NCBI GenBank assembly: GCA_029747015.1
Contig: JAKOGI010001350.1
Coordinates: forward strand, 117,501 to 181,500
Reading direction: 5' to 3'
From: Carnegiea gigantea
Lineage: Eukaryota; Streptophyta; Magnoliopsida; Caryophyllales; Cactaceae
DNA: 64,000 bases
Shown: one piece after another, positions 1 through 12,103 of the stretch
How positions within the stretch are numbered: position 1 is the first letter of the stretch
How the letters are laid out: each line of letters opens with the position of its first letter
Position numbers and translations under genes: made by a program
The notes under the pieces: generated by a model
Databases searched by the model: none
What the model was told of the DNA's origin: nothing
The model's input: only the letters and a program-made list of their open reading frames with translations

Positions 1-1919
1 CGGCTGGGGGGAAAAAAATCAACAGGTATTCTTTTCCCCTTTTCTTCTTCCTCCGATCCTATTCAATCAGTAGTGACTAGGAGTCATAAAAATAAAAAAA
101 CCTGAATTGTTTTTTTTTTTCCCGGTCAATGTTAGAACATACTCCTCGATTCTAAAAGTAAGTTAAATACTTCTTAGTTTAATTGAGTTACTTTTATTTA
201 TTTATGTTCATTTATATTAATTGATGATGTGGTTTCTCTAAAAATGACTTGGCCGGATTAGGAAAAACAAAGTTACATAAGCACTCTGTTTTTTAATATC
301 CGAAGCAACAACAAAGGGTAGTACCATCATTACAACACCACGAGAGAGGGTGAAATCAAACTTGATCTTGATATCTAATATACCCAAAGCTTTACTATTA
401 ACCATTAAGTTAATACCTGATTGGCTAAATAAGTGCATTTTTCCATGTATACTGGTTAAATGATTTGTCCAAAAAAATTATAGTCTATTTTCCTAAATTA
501 TTTTCTAAAATGAAATATTGGAATAAAGAAACTTCATTGCAAGGTAGTGATGTTATATTCAAAATGCGGAATTAAACCCAAACAATTTGATGAATTTATA
601 TCATAACCATTGAATTTTTCTAATTTAATTTATAAATTCATGATTTCTTACATGAGTTTAGAAAACATTAAATTATCGTGCGGACATACAGATCATTCAT
701 TCTCCCGTTTTTGTTTTTACAATTACTTTATAGAGTGCTTGAAACAAATTAAATTGCATTCCTAGTTACCTGGAATTAACCAAGCACATCACAGTCTCTA
801 ATCACCAAGTGTCTTCCATTTTTATTTTTCTTACTTCTTTAAATTTTTCCCCCTTTCCTGAAAAATTATTGAACACTCTAGAGTTCTGCTTCTATATTAA
901 CTTGAACCCCTCTGTCCTTTCTATATATATGCATTATATTGATCTTGTGCTTTACATGTCCAAAATGATCTGATTTGGGTGTATGTATAATTTGTATTCA
1001 AAAAATCATATTAAGAATAGGACTAAAGGAGTTACATTAAAACATATAATTTTTTTTAAAGTTCGATTTGTGCATTACATTATCAATACACCAAGCTTAT
1101 GAGATTGAAACTAAACAGTTCAATATACATGTATGTTTTGTCGATCTATCTTTATTAAAAAGGAAGCGTGAAAAACTTTGCTTTATTCAATCATGAGATC
1201 TTGGGAAAGGAGGTGGTGCAACAAGGCAAATCTAAGATAATATTTAATTTGGTTGTTTTTTAAAAATTGAAAACATTTGCATATAAGTATATAACACAAT
1301 ATAAATTAAATGAGCTACATTATCTCCCACAAGCCATGTCAATTTTTTCAATATGCCATATCATCAATTATGAAAAGAAAAAATGGAATAATGAAATTAA
1401 TGAACATTTGCCTCATTTTTAAACTTGAGGGGTGTCTAACCCCTGGTAATAAATTTAGGGGCATTACATACTTGAAATTCGTAGTGACCAGTAATAACTC
1501 ATTTGTCATTGTCGTAGCACAGTAACTACAATGGATACGTACAAAGTGTTGCTAAAACTAATAAATGACTTTACGAACTAGAGACCCATTAGTAACGTGA
1601 TGGTGTCAATAAATTGAAGTTGTTAGAGTACAAAATTGAAAATAGATCTTCAATTAGCAATCTAAATTCTTGATTGGGATAATTTTTAAATATAATATTA
1701 TTTTTAAGCAAAAGAGTCATATCCGAATCTTAACAGTCCCAAAATATTGTGATGGATTCATTTTAACTTTCATCATTCAAACCTTCCTATTTTCATAAGT
1801 GACATCTATCATCTTATTCTGCCATGTCATGTTAATATAGATTTTGGTATCCATTTTGTTTGTGCATTTGCAGTGATTGATATTATATTATTCAGGAAAA
1901 GAATGGGTTCCTTTACATT
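1..1919. other. AT-rich host sequence without recognisable genes
   Basis: This stretch is AT-rich with many homopolymer runs. Its few open frames are shorter than 100 codons and look like no known protein. The last 180 bases (about 1740-1919) are the left half of a target sequence split by the CACTA element. The same sequence occurs unsplit at 8684-8980. Confidence 0.6.
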
Positions 1920-3474
1920 CACCATAATAAAAGGTCTAAATAGAGACCAAAAATAAAGACAGATCGTAATCCATCTCCAATAGTGATGGATATAGCGATA
2001 GAAAAAAGGCGTACTTTTTCTGATACCAAAAGATGAATTTAGCGACCGAAATGTATTCTGTTGGCAAATTTGTGTAAATAGAGATGGAGAATCCATCACC
2101 TATCAATTTTTTACAACAAAGGGACGGAATTTCCGGCGATAGGTATTAAAAATAATTTTTAACAGGTGGTGATAGATTTTCCATCGTCGGTCTGTCACTG
2201 GGTGTCATTTAAGAACTAGATATGGATCTGCGTTTTTCATTTCGCGAGTTGGTTTACAGTAAGGAGAGCGAGAGTGAGACCATGGGCGGTGCTGTCGTAC
2301 CCCGCCATCTCCCCGCTGGAGCTCAATGCTGTAGTATCCCGCCTTAGCTCGCCGCCTGCATTGCTTGCCTGTGTCAACCACCACTGCTTCCGCATAGTGC
2401 TTTCTCTTTCCTCTTCAAATCCATGTTTGTCTAATTTCTCCCACATTTCTTTTAGCTTTTAATTTTCTTAAAATTTATAAAATTAAAGTGTTGAATCTTC
2501 AATGTTAGTTCATATTTATGTTGAGTTTTGAAATTGGTATGAAATAATTGCTCAAATCTAGTTCCTTTTCTCCCTCAATACATTCTAGGGTTTAGATTTT
2601 GGTAGTTTTGAAAGGTGCATGATTGGTTAGAATTGGGTGCTTAAGTTTGAATCTAGTTTTAGTTGTGAAATTTGGAAGAGTAGAAATATATTTGTAGAGA
2701 TGTTTATGTGTAGAAATGTGTAAAATTGTTGTAATTTATATTTTAATGGTGAAATTGTGTGAGTAGAAGAAAATAATTATTGTTAATTGGTATGCTTTAA
2801 AAGTGATAATGGTTGATATTGTATGATGTATTTATATGAGATTATTAGCATAAACTTGTTTAAAACGTGGCTTGCGTGGAAATATGACATAAAACTTTTG
2901 TTTGTACTTAGGAGTAAATAATTAGAAATGGATTTTTGGTAAATGCAATTGTGAGTATTTAGGTTATTAATATAAAAACTTGTGATTAGTAGAACATGAT
3001 AACTAACAAATTATTCATGCACGTTAGTGTATATAGTTGTATATTTATTTATATATCCTATGGAATGCAAATTAGAACCTGATATATATTTCAGTTCATC
3101 TACTTATATTTTTGCAGATATTGTTAATGTTACATTTCACAATTATAATACATGCTGTTATGTTTAACAATTATAATATACATAACAGTTGTTAATGTTT
3201 GACAATTATAAGTATTATAAATTAAAATTAAAGAGTAATCCAATAACTTACTTAAATATTGTTGTTTGAGCAAAATATAAATGACTATTCACATTGGTGT
3301 TGAATGCATATAATAAATTATTACTTGATCGTAATGAGTATACATAAGAATTTCTAAGTGTAGCTAATCAATTTGATCAATTTTGATGAATGCCGATGTG
3401 CTAAATGCAAAAACAGAGTGTATCTAATAATCTTGCATGACAATTGTGCAACCTATGAATGATGTAATCCCTAC

Positions 3475-5936
3475 ATAATTTATGGATGAAAGTGCACCAA
3501 TGGAAGAGGTTAATGATCATGTGCGTCTCCCATTCATCCAAGTAAATCATGGCATAGGTGATGAAGAAGAGGATAAGTGTGATGAAGGGTATGAGTAGGA
3601 TAAAGAGGATGAAATAGATGAAGTAGAAGATGAGAATTTAGATGATGATGATGACGATGATGATGATGAGAATGAGGATGGGAATGAGGATAACAATGAA
3701 GATAATGGCGACAAACAGATGGTTATAAACTGTTATGTATTTCCTTAGTTAAGTTTATGACATTTGGTTGTTAAGTTACTATTAGTATGTGTTGTCAAAC
3801 CTGCTTTCATGATGACCACATGAATCGGTAATATTCTCTATTAGTATGTTGTTTGAATAAACTATTGATATATACTATCATTATTTAACTATTGTTATTT
3901 GCGCCTGTATTTGTTGTCGCATATTTCATCAGTGGATTCAAGTAGTTGTTGAGGTAAGTCCCCTACTCGAAGTCGAGGAAGAGGGTAAAAAGGGCTCCAA
4001 TTCTAATCCCAATGCTATGGACATTGATCTACCCCCCTGGACACCTCATGCTATGCCTACATTTCACATAGGAGCAACCATGATTGCTTACACTCTGGGT
4101 GTTTCAAAAACAATTCCTATCCCTAATCAATGTTGAACAAGTCCTATGGAGTCTTTCCTTCAGTCTAATCCATATATCCCTAGCCAAATTTTAATGTACC
4201 AACAATTTGGATGTAAGATTCAAAATCATACCCTCACTACCAACACTACAACCCCTAACCCTAACACTGCGCATATCCTTGTTGACTTATCTCTAGCCAG
4301 TCCCAATAAGACATTGGAACTAGAGATAGTGAAGCACATTATAGTGATGGAAGCACTCGAACCAATACATATATTGTGCTAGATGACAACAGGTGAGTCA
4401 GATAGATTTATTCATTTCTAACTTGAATTATTTTATGTCATGTGGCTAAAATTAGATGTGGTTTTTTTTGGTAAATAAGTTTTACCAAATGGTGGTGCTG
4501 TTAAAAGGATTTCCACTATTTTTCAAGGCAAGTATGATGAAGCTTGGCCTATTTGGTGTAAAGTTCCTAAATCTATTCGAGATTTATGGCTTGGAGAGTT
4601 CAAGGTAACTAAAAGTAACTATTAATTATGACTTTCTGTGTACCTTATCTACTTTATACACTTTGATGTAATTATTGTGTTTTAAATTGTACAAGTGGTT
4701 CAATTAGGATCCTCTGCTTGATGTCGAAATTGCAAAGAATTTTGAAAATAGAGGCAATGTATGTCTTAGGGACTTTTTTGGCAAAACAAGGAAGTTCAAC
4801 AAGAAGCTTATATGGCTCCATAAAGATCATCTGTCCACCCATGCGGCTCATTCCTTATGCATGAGCATAGGGGACGTTTGGTAAATAGCTTTAACTCTTC
4901 CAACTATTTTTACTTATTTGTTTGAGCTAGGTTTGAATAGAGAAGTATTAGGATGTGTAACTCTCCCACAATGGATTTCATCCTTCCAAATGGATATGTG
5001 CGGTGTTTTATTTGTTTTTGACATTTTTTTCACGTATAGAGGAAATAACTTGGGGCAGATCCCACAATTGTTGAGCTGTTCACTCACACTCCAAATTGCA
5101 TGGCAAAGAATATGATTCTTAGGTTGATAAGAAATCACAACAAATATATGTAAGTTGAGTCTTGATTGTTAGTAAATGATTCAATCTTAATTCATATAAT
5201 CTCATAAAGTATAATATATTTAATTTATCAGCAATGTTGTGATATTGTAGGAATCTTTTGAGCAAGATTTTCAAAATATCATTAACTATCAAGGGTCATT
5301 CGATAGCAATTCTCAAGATCCATCTCAATTATTTTCAAATTCAAATGAGTTGTGTGTAAAGGTCGATTTGAAAAAAAAGGTTGTATTTACAACATTGGAG
5401 ATGAGATCATCAACATTAGGGTTTTCTCTAACTTCAATACCTCTCAATGAGCAATTAAAGTGATCTTTTTTTATCCTTGAGTAATTGTAATTGCAGTTGA
5501 GTACAATTGAACTTCAAGCTATGTTTAGTTATTGTTACTAATTTATAGTTCATAAAAATATTTTTTTAGGAGGTGGAAGTTATGTCCCGTCCCAAGATAA
5601 GTTGAATGATATAAGGTGTGCGGTAACAACTTGAGGGGCTGAGAGCACTTCGTTAGCAGAAAACTATCATATGCTTATGGAAACATTTAAGCCATTAGAG
5701 GCATCCAGTCAAATGCTAACCCAAAGTACCAAGGAACCGAAGGAGGAAATGCTTAGGGAGCAAATGCGATTGAACCAACAAATGTTGAGCATGAATTAAT
5801 AATGCAAGCCTCTTTTCAATTGTAGCAAGCTTTTGACTCTGGGTCGCAGCAGCCTTTTATTAATCTTTAACAAAATGATGAAGATGAAAATGAGGATGAG
5901 GATGAGGATGAAGAAAATGATAATACTACACTTTAA
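3475..5936 (+). pseudogene. Decayed Ptta/En/Spm-type plant transposase gene (Transposase_24-like)
   Basis: Several blocks separated by probable introns read as this family. An acidic N-terminal segment rich in Asp/Glu lies at about 3484-3725, with one in-frame TAG near 3595. A block at about 3957-4380 is Pro/Asn-rich. The diagnostic block at about 4487-4605 reads KRISTIFQGKYDEAWPIW followed by SIRDLWLGEFK, which matches the conserved core of PF03004. Further family-like blocks lie at about 4711-4875 (FFGKTRKFNKKLIW) and 5058-5148 (GADPTIVELFTHTPN). The C-terminal part at 5640-5936 is Glu-rich and ends in an acidic run at about 5876-5925. The gene lies on the plus strand within the CACTA element. 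In such elements this protein is the accessory DNA-binding transposase. Exon edges are my estimates. Confidence 0.7.
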
Positions 5937-6480
5937 GATGATTCCTATGTTCCTTGGTTCTCCTCCCTATTCTATATATGTGTACATTTACTTTGCTTGA
6001 GAACAATAGTCAAAAGGTGTGGTTGAAAACTAACCTTTGCAGGAATTGTTTCTGCAAATTTGTGACTTAAGTTGTGATGAATCACTTGAATACTATTTGG
6101 TTTGTATGAGATATTTTTACATTTATGTGGCTTGGCAGTTGTTAAAAACACTCTTTCAAGAATTCAATGGTTGAAATTGTTGTTTGTAGTTCTTCAAAAG
6201 ATACATTGGTTGAAAGTACTCTTTGTATTTGTGTGTAAGGAAGGTATTGCAATAAGGGATAGTCTACAAATTATAAGTTTTTTAAATTAAAAAAATTGAG
6301 GCAGCAACGAATTAGCAATGAAATATCTATAGCTAATCATTTATAATTTGTTTTTTAAAAAATTGGAAATTAGCGACAGAAAGTTCGTTCCAGTGCCGAA
6401 CCATCTGTGCACAATGGCGGATCATAAATTCCGTTGCTAATTTTCACCGCCAACCATGCCCGCTTCACTTGGCCTTCCGT

Positions 6481-7011
6481 AAGGCTGGCAAAAATCTGTC
6501 CGATCTGATTACCCGAATTTGTTCGACCTGAAAAAGACCGGGTACGGTTACCAAATTTATGTCTGAATTTTAAATTCGGACAACTGGTCATGTCCGAATT
6601 TAAATCCGTGTCGGGTTCGGGTTGTCCGGATTTTTGAACTATTTCGGATTCGGACAAATTCGGACAGTCGGACAACCGGGTTCGAAAATCGGACAACCAC
6701 GTTTATATGTAATTTTAGTCCAAATTCTTTAGAAAATTTTAAAAAAATAAATTCGGACAACTGGGTTCGGACATTAAAAAATCAGGTTCGGGTTCGGTCA
6801 CACAAAATTTCGGTCAGAATGTCCTAAAATCATATCACAAATTCGGACATTTGGACAACCAGGTCCAGACATCGGACATTCGGGTTTAGGTCCGGGTCTA
6901 GTCAAAGTGTCCGATTTATAATCCGAACAGGATCCGCGCATGAAGTTTTTATCCGAATGTCCGATTTGTCTGGACCCGAATTGACCCGGACCCGAATTTT
7001 TGCCGGCCCTA
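6481..7011. mobile_element. Mutator-like MITE, 531 bp, with 9-bp target duplication
   Basis: GCCTTCCGT occurs directly at both sides (6472-6480 and 7012-7020), a perfect 9-bp target duplication as made by Mutator-like transposases. The ends form an imperfect inverted repeat: AAGGCTGGCAAAAAT on the left, and TAGGGCCGGCAAAAAT reading inward from the right. The body has no coding capacity and is built from dozens of short variants of TCGGACA, GGGTTCGG and CCGAATTT on both strands. It is nested in the right subterminal region of the CACTA element, so it arrived later. Minus-strand open frames here are by-products of the repeats. Confidence 0.85.
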
Positions 7012-7187
7012 GCCTTCCGTCACTACCTGGTGACAGAATTCTCCATTTTCATCGCTAGGTTTTTAACAATGATCGTTTTAGCAATGGACGTGTTCTATCA
7101 TCTAATCTGTCACTGATTTAAAATTCTGCCGTTGTTTATACTTTTTATATCAGTATTTCCATTGCTATTTCGGCTTTTTTTGTACTG

Positions 7188-8683
7188 ATCATACTTTAAA
7201 TTCAAAGGATGTTGTGCCACGAACTAACATATGAGAATATAAAATAATTCCTATGTATAGCTTAAGTCATTAGGTTAAACTTTTTGTTGAAATAATTTTT
7301 AAATAAATGTCTTGATTTATAATAAAAATCAACATCCTATATATATGATCTGTCACATGTATTTCTCATTGTAATTGTCAAATACTCCATCGGCTTGGCT
7401 AAAGTTGTCAAATTTTGGAATTCGAAAAAAATAAGGAAATAAAACTTATGTCCATGTTTTTCACATAGTAATTTACCTTGGAAATGATAATTTTTTTAGC
7501 ACTGATCAGATTACATACTCTTGTTATTTTCACATATCAAATTTAAACTAGTGAGACTTTAATAATCAGATAGATAGTTTTAAGCGACAATTATATTTAC
7601 GATGCTATTTTGATAAGTATTTAGGACACTCCAGAAGGAAATATTTATTAAGGACACTCTGGAAGGAAATATTCGACAAATTTATTCATTCGGTAGTAGA
7701 CTATTCTTAACATAAAAGTGAGTGAAACTATATGCTTAAGGAAATTGTCATTGGCCTAATTGGTTCATCTATTAATTAGTATTAAGTGTTAGGTTTTTTA
7801 AGGTAATATTTCCCTAAAGTCTTCTAAATGAAAATTAGTCTTCATACTTTTGTACCAGCTTCTTCATGTTCTATTTTACAAGGTACTTGATTTTAGTTAT
7901 CCTTTTATATTTTATTATTCATCTTGATGTGATATAAAACATTATAGTCACATATGTATTTTTACAACCCTTACCAAGTGTAATGTATAATACTTGCACA
8001 ATGTATGTGTAAAATGTGAGTGTTGTGTTAGTAATATTCGCAATATGAGTCATGTGTCTAAATTATAATCCAACCCCATATTGTAAGAGCTTATGATCCT
8101 TTAATTCTAGATGATAATCTTTCGTGAAACTGTCTTATGCCAAATCGACTATTAGAAGATTTTCTTTTTTTTAACTGATGAATGCCATTAATTAACAGCC
8201 TAACTGCTCCATCGAGGAAACAAAAAACAATGATCTAGATTCGATAAATTAGTCCTGCCGCAAATTTAAGAAGTCGTATCGTTATGTTGCAGAGATGAAA
8301 CTAGAATTTCCTAGCTATCAAGTAATTGTTGCATAAAATTAAGCTGACCTAGTGTTAGGGGAAGCGCAAACAATGATGGTATAATCAGGGGAGCCCCTAC
8401 CATAAAGGTGTTGCTCGTCATCATAAGCTTAACTCTAAGTGTGTTGGCACAGTTTCTTAAACATTGCCGAGTAGTTAGATGGCTTATTCATGGTAAGCGA
8501 TCTGTATTCACCGCTACAACAACACTAAGGGGAGTTGAAAGCATCGCAGATGCTGATGCATGCAATTGCGTACTGGCTGTAAGCTTCCTCATCGCTCATG
8601 ACTCGAAAGTCTAACAGGTAAGAGTGATTGAGATCAATGACACAGCCAGTTATAAAGCAGTTGGCCCCACCAGTTCCTCAGTG
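7188..8683. other. AT-rich sequence, no recognisable gene
   Basis: The first about 155 bases (7191-7345) continue the target sequence split by the CACTA element. The rest is AT-rich. A 68-codon open frame at 8408-8614 (plus) ends next to a good-looking splice donor (CAGGTAAGAGTG, about 8616-8627) and could be an old exon, but I recognise no protein family. Confidence 0.5.
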
Positions 8684-8980
8684 ATTGGTTCATTTTAATT
8701 TTTATTATTAAACCCTCCCTATTGTCATAGTGATATTTATCATCTTATTATGCCATGTGATGTTAATATGTATTCCACTTTGTTTGTGTATTTAGAATAA
8801 TTAATATTATATTATTGGAGAAAGTAATGGATTTCTATATTGAATTCATACTTCAAATTCAAAGAATGTTTGTGTGATGATTTAACATATCAGAGTATTT
8901 AGTTTTAGTCATTAAGTTGAAATGATTCTTAAACAAAGGCCTTGATTTAGTAATTAACATTAGGATCCTAGATATATTAG
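8684..8980 (+). repeat. Unoccupied paralogue of the CACTA target site
   Basis: The first half (about 8684-8845) aligns with 1750-1919, with shared words such as TTGTTTGTG and TATTATATTATT. The second half (about 8846-8980) aligns with 7191-7345, with shared words such as AAATTCAAAG and AAGGCCTTGATTTA-like segments. The two halves join without a gap at GAATTCATACTT, exactly where the 5.3-kb element sits in the other copy. This small duplicated unit may be part of an older repeat family. Confidence 0.8.
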
Positions 8981-9689
8981 TTTAACAACGTCCACTCGGA
9001 ACCTCTAAGTGAAGTGCCCCACGAATAGCTAGACTTTCCACTAGGCGTGCCTACTTATTTTAGAATATTATTTGGAGTGAAAGAGAGAAAATATGTGTGC
9101 TGGAGTTAGCCTAGGGGCATGACTGCATTCCCAACCTAAGAACAAGTCTGTGCTCCTAGCCCAGGAATAGGCTTGTGTTCCAACTCTTCCACAATTCGAA
9201 ATCAATTTTTTTTTAAATAATGAAGGACAGGCAACAAGTTTTATTTGAAAAACAAACACATCCCAATTTTGAATTTATTCAATCACTAAATTACTTCTTC
9301 CTTTTCGGATTTATCGTAGGTGATGCTTGATCACCTATTCCTGCAATTGTAATCTTTATTGAAAAAAAAAAAAAATCACCTTGCTATGGAATATCTTCAA
9401 AGATGTGATAAATCGCTTAACTGTCTGTCTTTCTGACAATAAAGTTCAGAGTCGTTCGGGGTGAAGAGACTGATGTTAGGTGAGCAATTGATATTCTCTT
9501 GTATGAGGGCCGCAAGAATATCACTTTCCTAACTAGTCCCTAAACTAAAGGAACAATCGATGAGACATAAATCTGGTTAGAAAAGGTTTTTGAAAGATTT
9601 TGAATAATCCTTAATGTAGGGATCATGTAACTCTGTTGTTTAGAACCAAAAGATCTAAATTTGGGGGCGAAGCTACAGCATCATGATAG
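8981..9689. other. Non-coding sequence between repeats
   Basis: I see no gene, terminal repeats or strong motif here. There is one A-homopolymer of about 14 bases at 9361-9375. Confidence 0.5.
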
Positions 9690-9694
9690 AGTGC

Positions 9695-10029
9695 TATTAA
9701 GTTACTACAAGCGTGTGGTATAGTGGTAACTAGCAATTGGCAAGCGCGAGTCAGATCTGCAGAGAACTTGCTTTCAATTATTAGAACTAATTAAACCTCT
9801 CAATCTTGGCAAATCAAACTGAGAGACAGAAGTAGCAACTAAAGTTACAACAACAATTGGGCTGAGTATTAGGAATAAGATAATTAAAACACTTAGTTTG
9901 AAATTATCAATATAATTATGCTAAAGAATCAATTACTAACCTCAATTAACTTGCTCAAGCATGCATCATGCATGGATAGGTTGACAATTACGTCCACCCC
10001 CTCCCTCTTTCAAGAGTCGAAGATTAAAT
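9695..10029 (-). repeat. Truncated LTR (distal 335 bp) of the Athila-like tandem element
   Basis: It begins TATTAAGTTACTACAAGCG, which matches the plus-strand start TGTTGTGTTAAATTACCACAA of the middle LTR after TG to TA and a 5-bp loss. Similarity to the other LTRs runs to about 10029 and then stops abruptly in gag sequence, marking a deletion that removed most of this LTR and most of the second internal region. Confidence 0.72.
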
Positions 10030-10690
10030 TTTGCCCTTAGGTTTGTAGTTTTCTAGGAGGAAATTATTTGCTTGAGGAAAGCCTTAAAGAACGCAACCAA
10101 TGCATAAAAATAATTGAGCTCATTACTTTGTGACCAATCTCTAGCTCTATCGTTCATAGATAATGGGAAAAGCCTTAGTTAAATAGCATCACTAGGAACC
10201 CTATTAAGCTTGATGGCATCGCATTTCTCAAGGTAATTGCAAATACATGCACTAGGATTTTCTGTGGGGTGTCTGCCAAATGCATCGTATGCCACAAAAG
10301 TTTTAAAGGCAGGTTGAAGCCAAAAGTTATTAGCTTCCACCGCCTGCCTCACAATGGAAGAGTCAACCCCTATAGCTTTCGGCATAGCACAGTCACGGAG
10401 CATCAAGCTCTCTTCTTCTCTCGAGATCCTTGTCTCTTTCTTCTTGCTTCTCTGCCTCGCTTTTGTGTTGTTCCTTCAATCTCAAGGTCAAAAGGAACAA
10501 GGTTCTAATTGTCCTAGCTCCTCCTGCACGTAGAAAGCAAAAATTACATGCACCATAAGTAGTATCAAGTAAGAGTAAAAGAAGAATCTAAACATTTAAA
10601 AAAAAAACCAAACGAAGTACCTAGTCTAGAATGTTCTAATTAGTACTGATAATGGAAGGAATGCATTCCCTGACAATGGTGCCAAAAGCT
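10030..10690 (-). pseudogene. Athila-like gag fragment plus primer-binding-site remnant
   Basis: The minus frame at 10179-10406 reads as Athila-type gag: a DCAMPKAIGVDSSIVRQAV segment followed by EANNFWLQPAF and NPSACICNYLEKCDAIKLN. It matches the gag frames at 16128-16376 and 53458-53778. Beyond it, at about 10670-10686, the minus strand reads TGGCACCATTGTCAGGGA, a decayed tRNA-Asp-type primer site (family form TGGCGCCGTTGCCGGGGA) adjoining the middle LTR. Only the gag start is kept. The rest was lost with the neighbouring LTR. Confidence 0.75.
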
Positions 10691-12103
10691 TGTTGTGTTA
10701 AATTACCACAATCACACGATGTAGCTGTAGCTAAGAACCGGCAAGTATGAGTTGAATCCTAAGTGAACTTGCATTCAATTACCAAAACTATTTGACCACT
10801 CAATCTAGACAAATCAAATCGAGATGTAGAACTAACTACTAAAGGTATGATAACAATTAAAACTGAGAATAAGGGTTCAGATAATTAAAACACTCAGTTT
10901 GGAACTGATGGCGCAACTGCATAAGTGAATTATTTACTAACCCATCAAACTTATTCAAGCAAGGATTATGATGGAGAGATTGAAAATTAAGCTCATTCCC
11001 CCTCCCGCTCTTTAAAGGTTCAAAAACTAATCCTACAACTACAAACATCTATTTTCATGGGACTAAAACTCAAAGGATTATAAGATAAATAACATCAAAT
11101 CCCAATTATTCGTATATTAAAATCCTAATTGTCTACTAATCATTAGAGCTAAAAGTTTCATCTTTCAATTCCCCTAGACTTAAATAAAAATTAGATGAAC
11201 AATCTTTCAAGAAATTCATCTAACATGTAGTGAACAAAGTAAAATTCAATAAAATAAACATAAAGAAAGTATGATTAGGGGTAATTCATGGTTTGTTGGA
11301 AATAATCAGGGTCAATAACCCAAGATGAGAGACTTAACCAATAAAAATGATTAAATCACCATACGATTATCACAATTCATCATTCAATCAACTACGAAAA
11401 ACATACAAAAATAACAGTAAAGAGAGAGAGATTTAAAAAAGGAATGTATGAATTGCAAATATGACTGGGTGCAAATCTTGCATCCACAAACAATAATCTT
11501 CAAAATAAAGTTAATTAACCTTCTATAAAATGTTCTAACTCTAAGTAAAGCCTAAATTAAGAATGCATGAATGATGACCCCTACTAATCTAATCCCTGAG
11601 GGCTATTGATTGTAATTATTTGCCGACAAAACTAGGGCACGGTCATGTCCACCACCACTGATGGCTATGCTGAGGTTTGTTAGATCAAAAGACAGGGCAT
11701 AGCCCATGGTAAATAGTACCGATTGCGATGGAGCCCACTTAAAATATGCTAGTGGCTTCAACGAAATGGGTATGGGCATGGCACTGGCCACTGGTGCTAG
11801 TATTAAGCCGTTATTAATTCAGGTGTTGTTTTTGGTAATTAGCATTGCTCAACATGGTTCCTTCTTCCTAACTTCTTTGATATTTTTATCAACTTATCCT
11901 GGCTCTCCTAAGCTTACATCCTCATGATTCATTGTCAAATGTCTAAATTAACACCAAAATGCCTACAAATCAAGAAATTAGCCAAATTAAGTAAACACAC
12001 AAAGAATGAGCGAAATACCTAATTCAAAGACAAATATGAGATTAACAACTAGGGAATGAGGTGAAGATGAGAGAGGAAAGTGAGTAACAATAGGTGTAAA
12101 TAG
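10691..12103 (-). repeat. Middle full-length LTR of the tandem Athila-like element
   Basis: It is about 1413 bp and begins (plus strand) TGTTGTGTTAAATTACC. The primer-site remnant abuts its left end. The right end is followed by CTCTCCTATGTTT (minus: AAACATAGGAGAG), a polypurine tract, and then the conserved sequence ttgttacttgttcccaagcc. Having both signals shows that it serves as the 3' LTR of one internal region and the 5' LTR of another. It aligns along its length with 16637-18050. Confidence 0.8.

Larger units (their letters stand above)
1920..7187 (+). mobile_element. CACTA (En/Spm-type) DNA transposon, decayed
   Basis: The left end reads CACCATAATAAAAGG (1920-1934). The right end, read inward on the minus strand from 7187, reads CAGTACAAAAAAAGCC. 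Both are near matches to the CACTA terminus CACTACAAAAAAA. ATT (1917-1919) and ATC (7188-7190) fit a 3-bp target duplication with one change. The ends are confirmed by a related unoccupied sequence at 8684-8980, which runs straight from the left flank to the right flank. Both subterminal regions (about 1970-2210, 6300-6470, 7015-7180) hold repeated short motifs of the type ccgtcgctaa and ccatcac, as subterminal transposase-binding repeats do in this superfamily. Inside is a decayed plus-strand En/Spm-type gene. I saw no TNP2-type transposase, so the copy is probably not autonomous. Positions 2230-3470 are non-coding leader as far as I can see. A MITE is nested at 6481-7011. Confidence 0.82.

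Noticed and set aside
2237..2462. Overlapping 69- and 62-codon frames in the CACTA left part
   Set aside because: Probably transposase leader sequence; no protein likeness and both strands are open.
6370..6760. Minus frames of 108 and 67 codons
   Set aside because: They are built from the repeated words of the MITE and CACTA subterminal region.
8408..8614. 68-codon plus frame followed by a splice-donor-like sequence
   Set aside because: No recognisable family and no partner exon found; kept only as a note in the flank entry.
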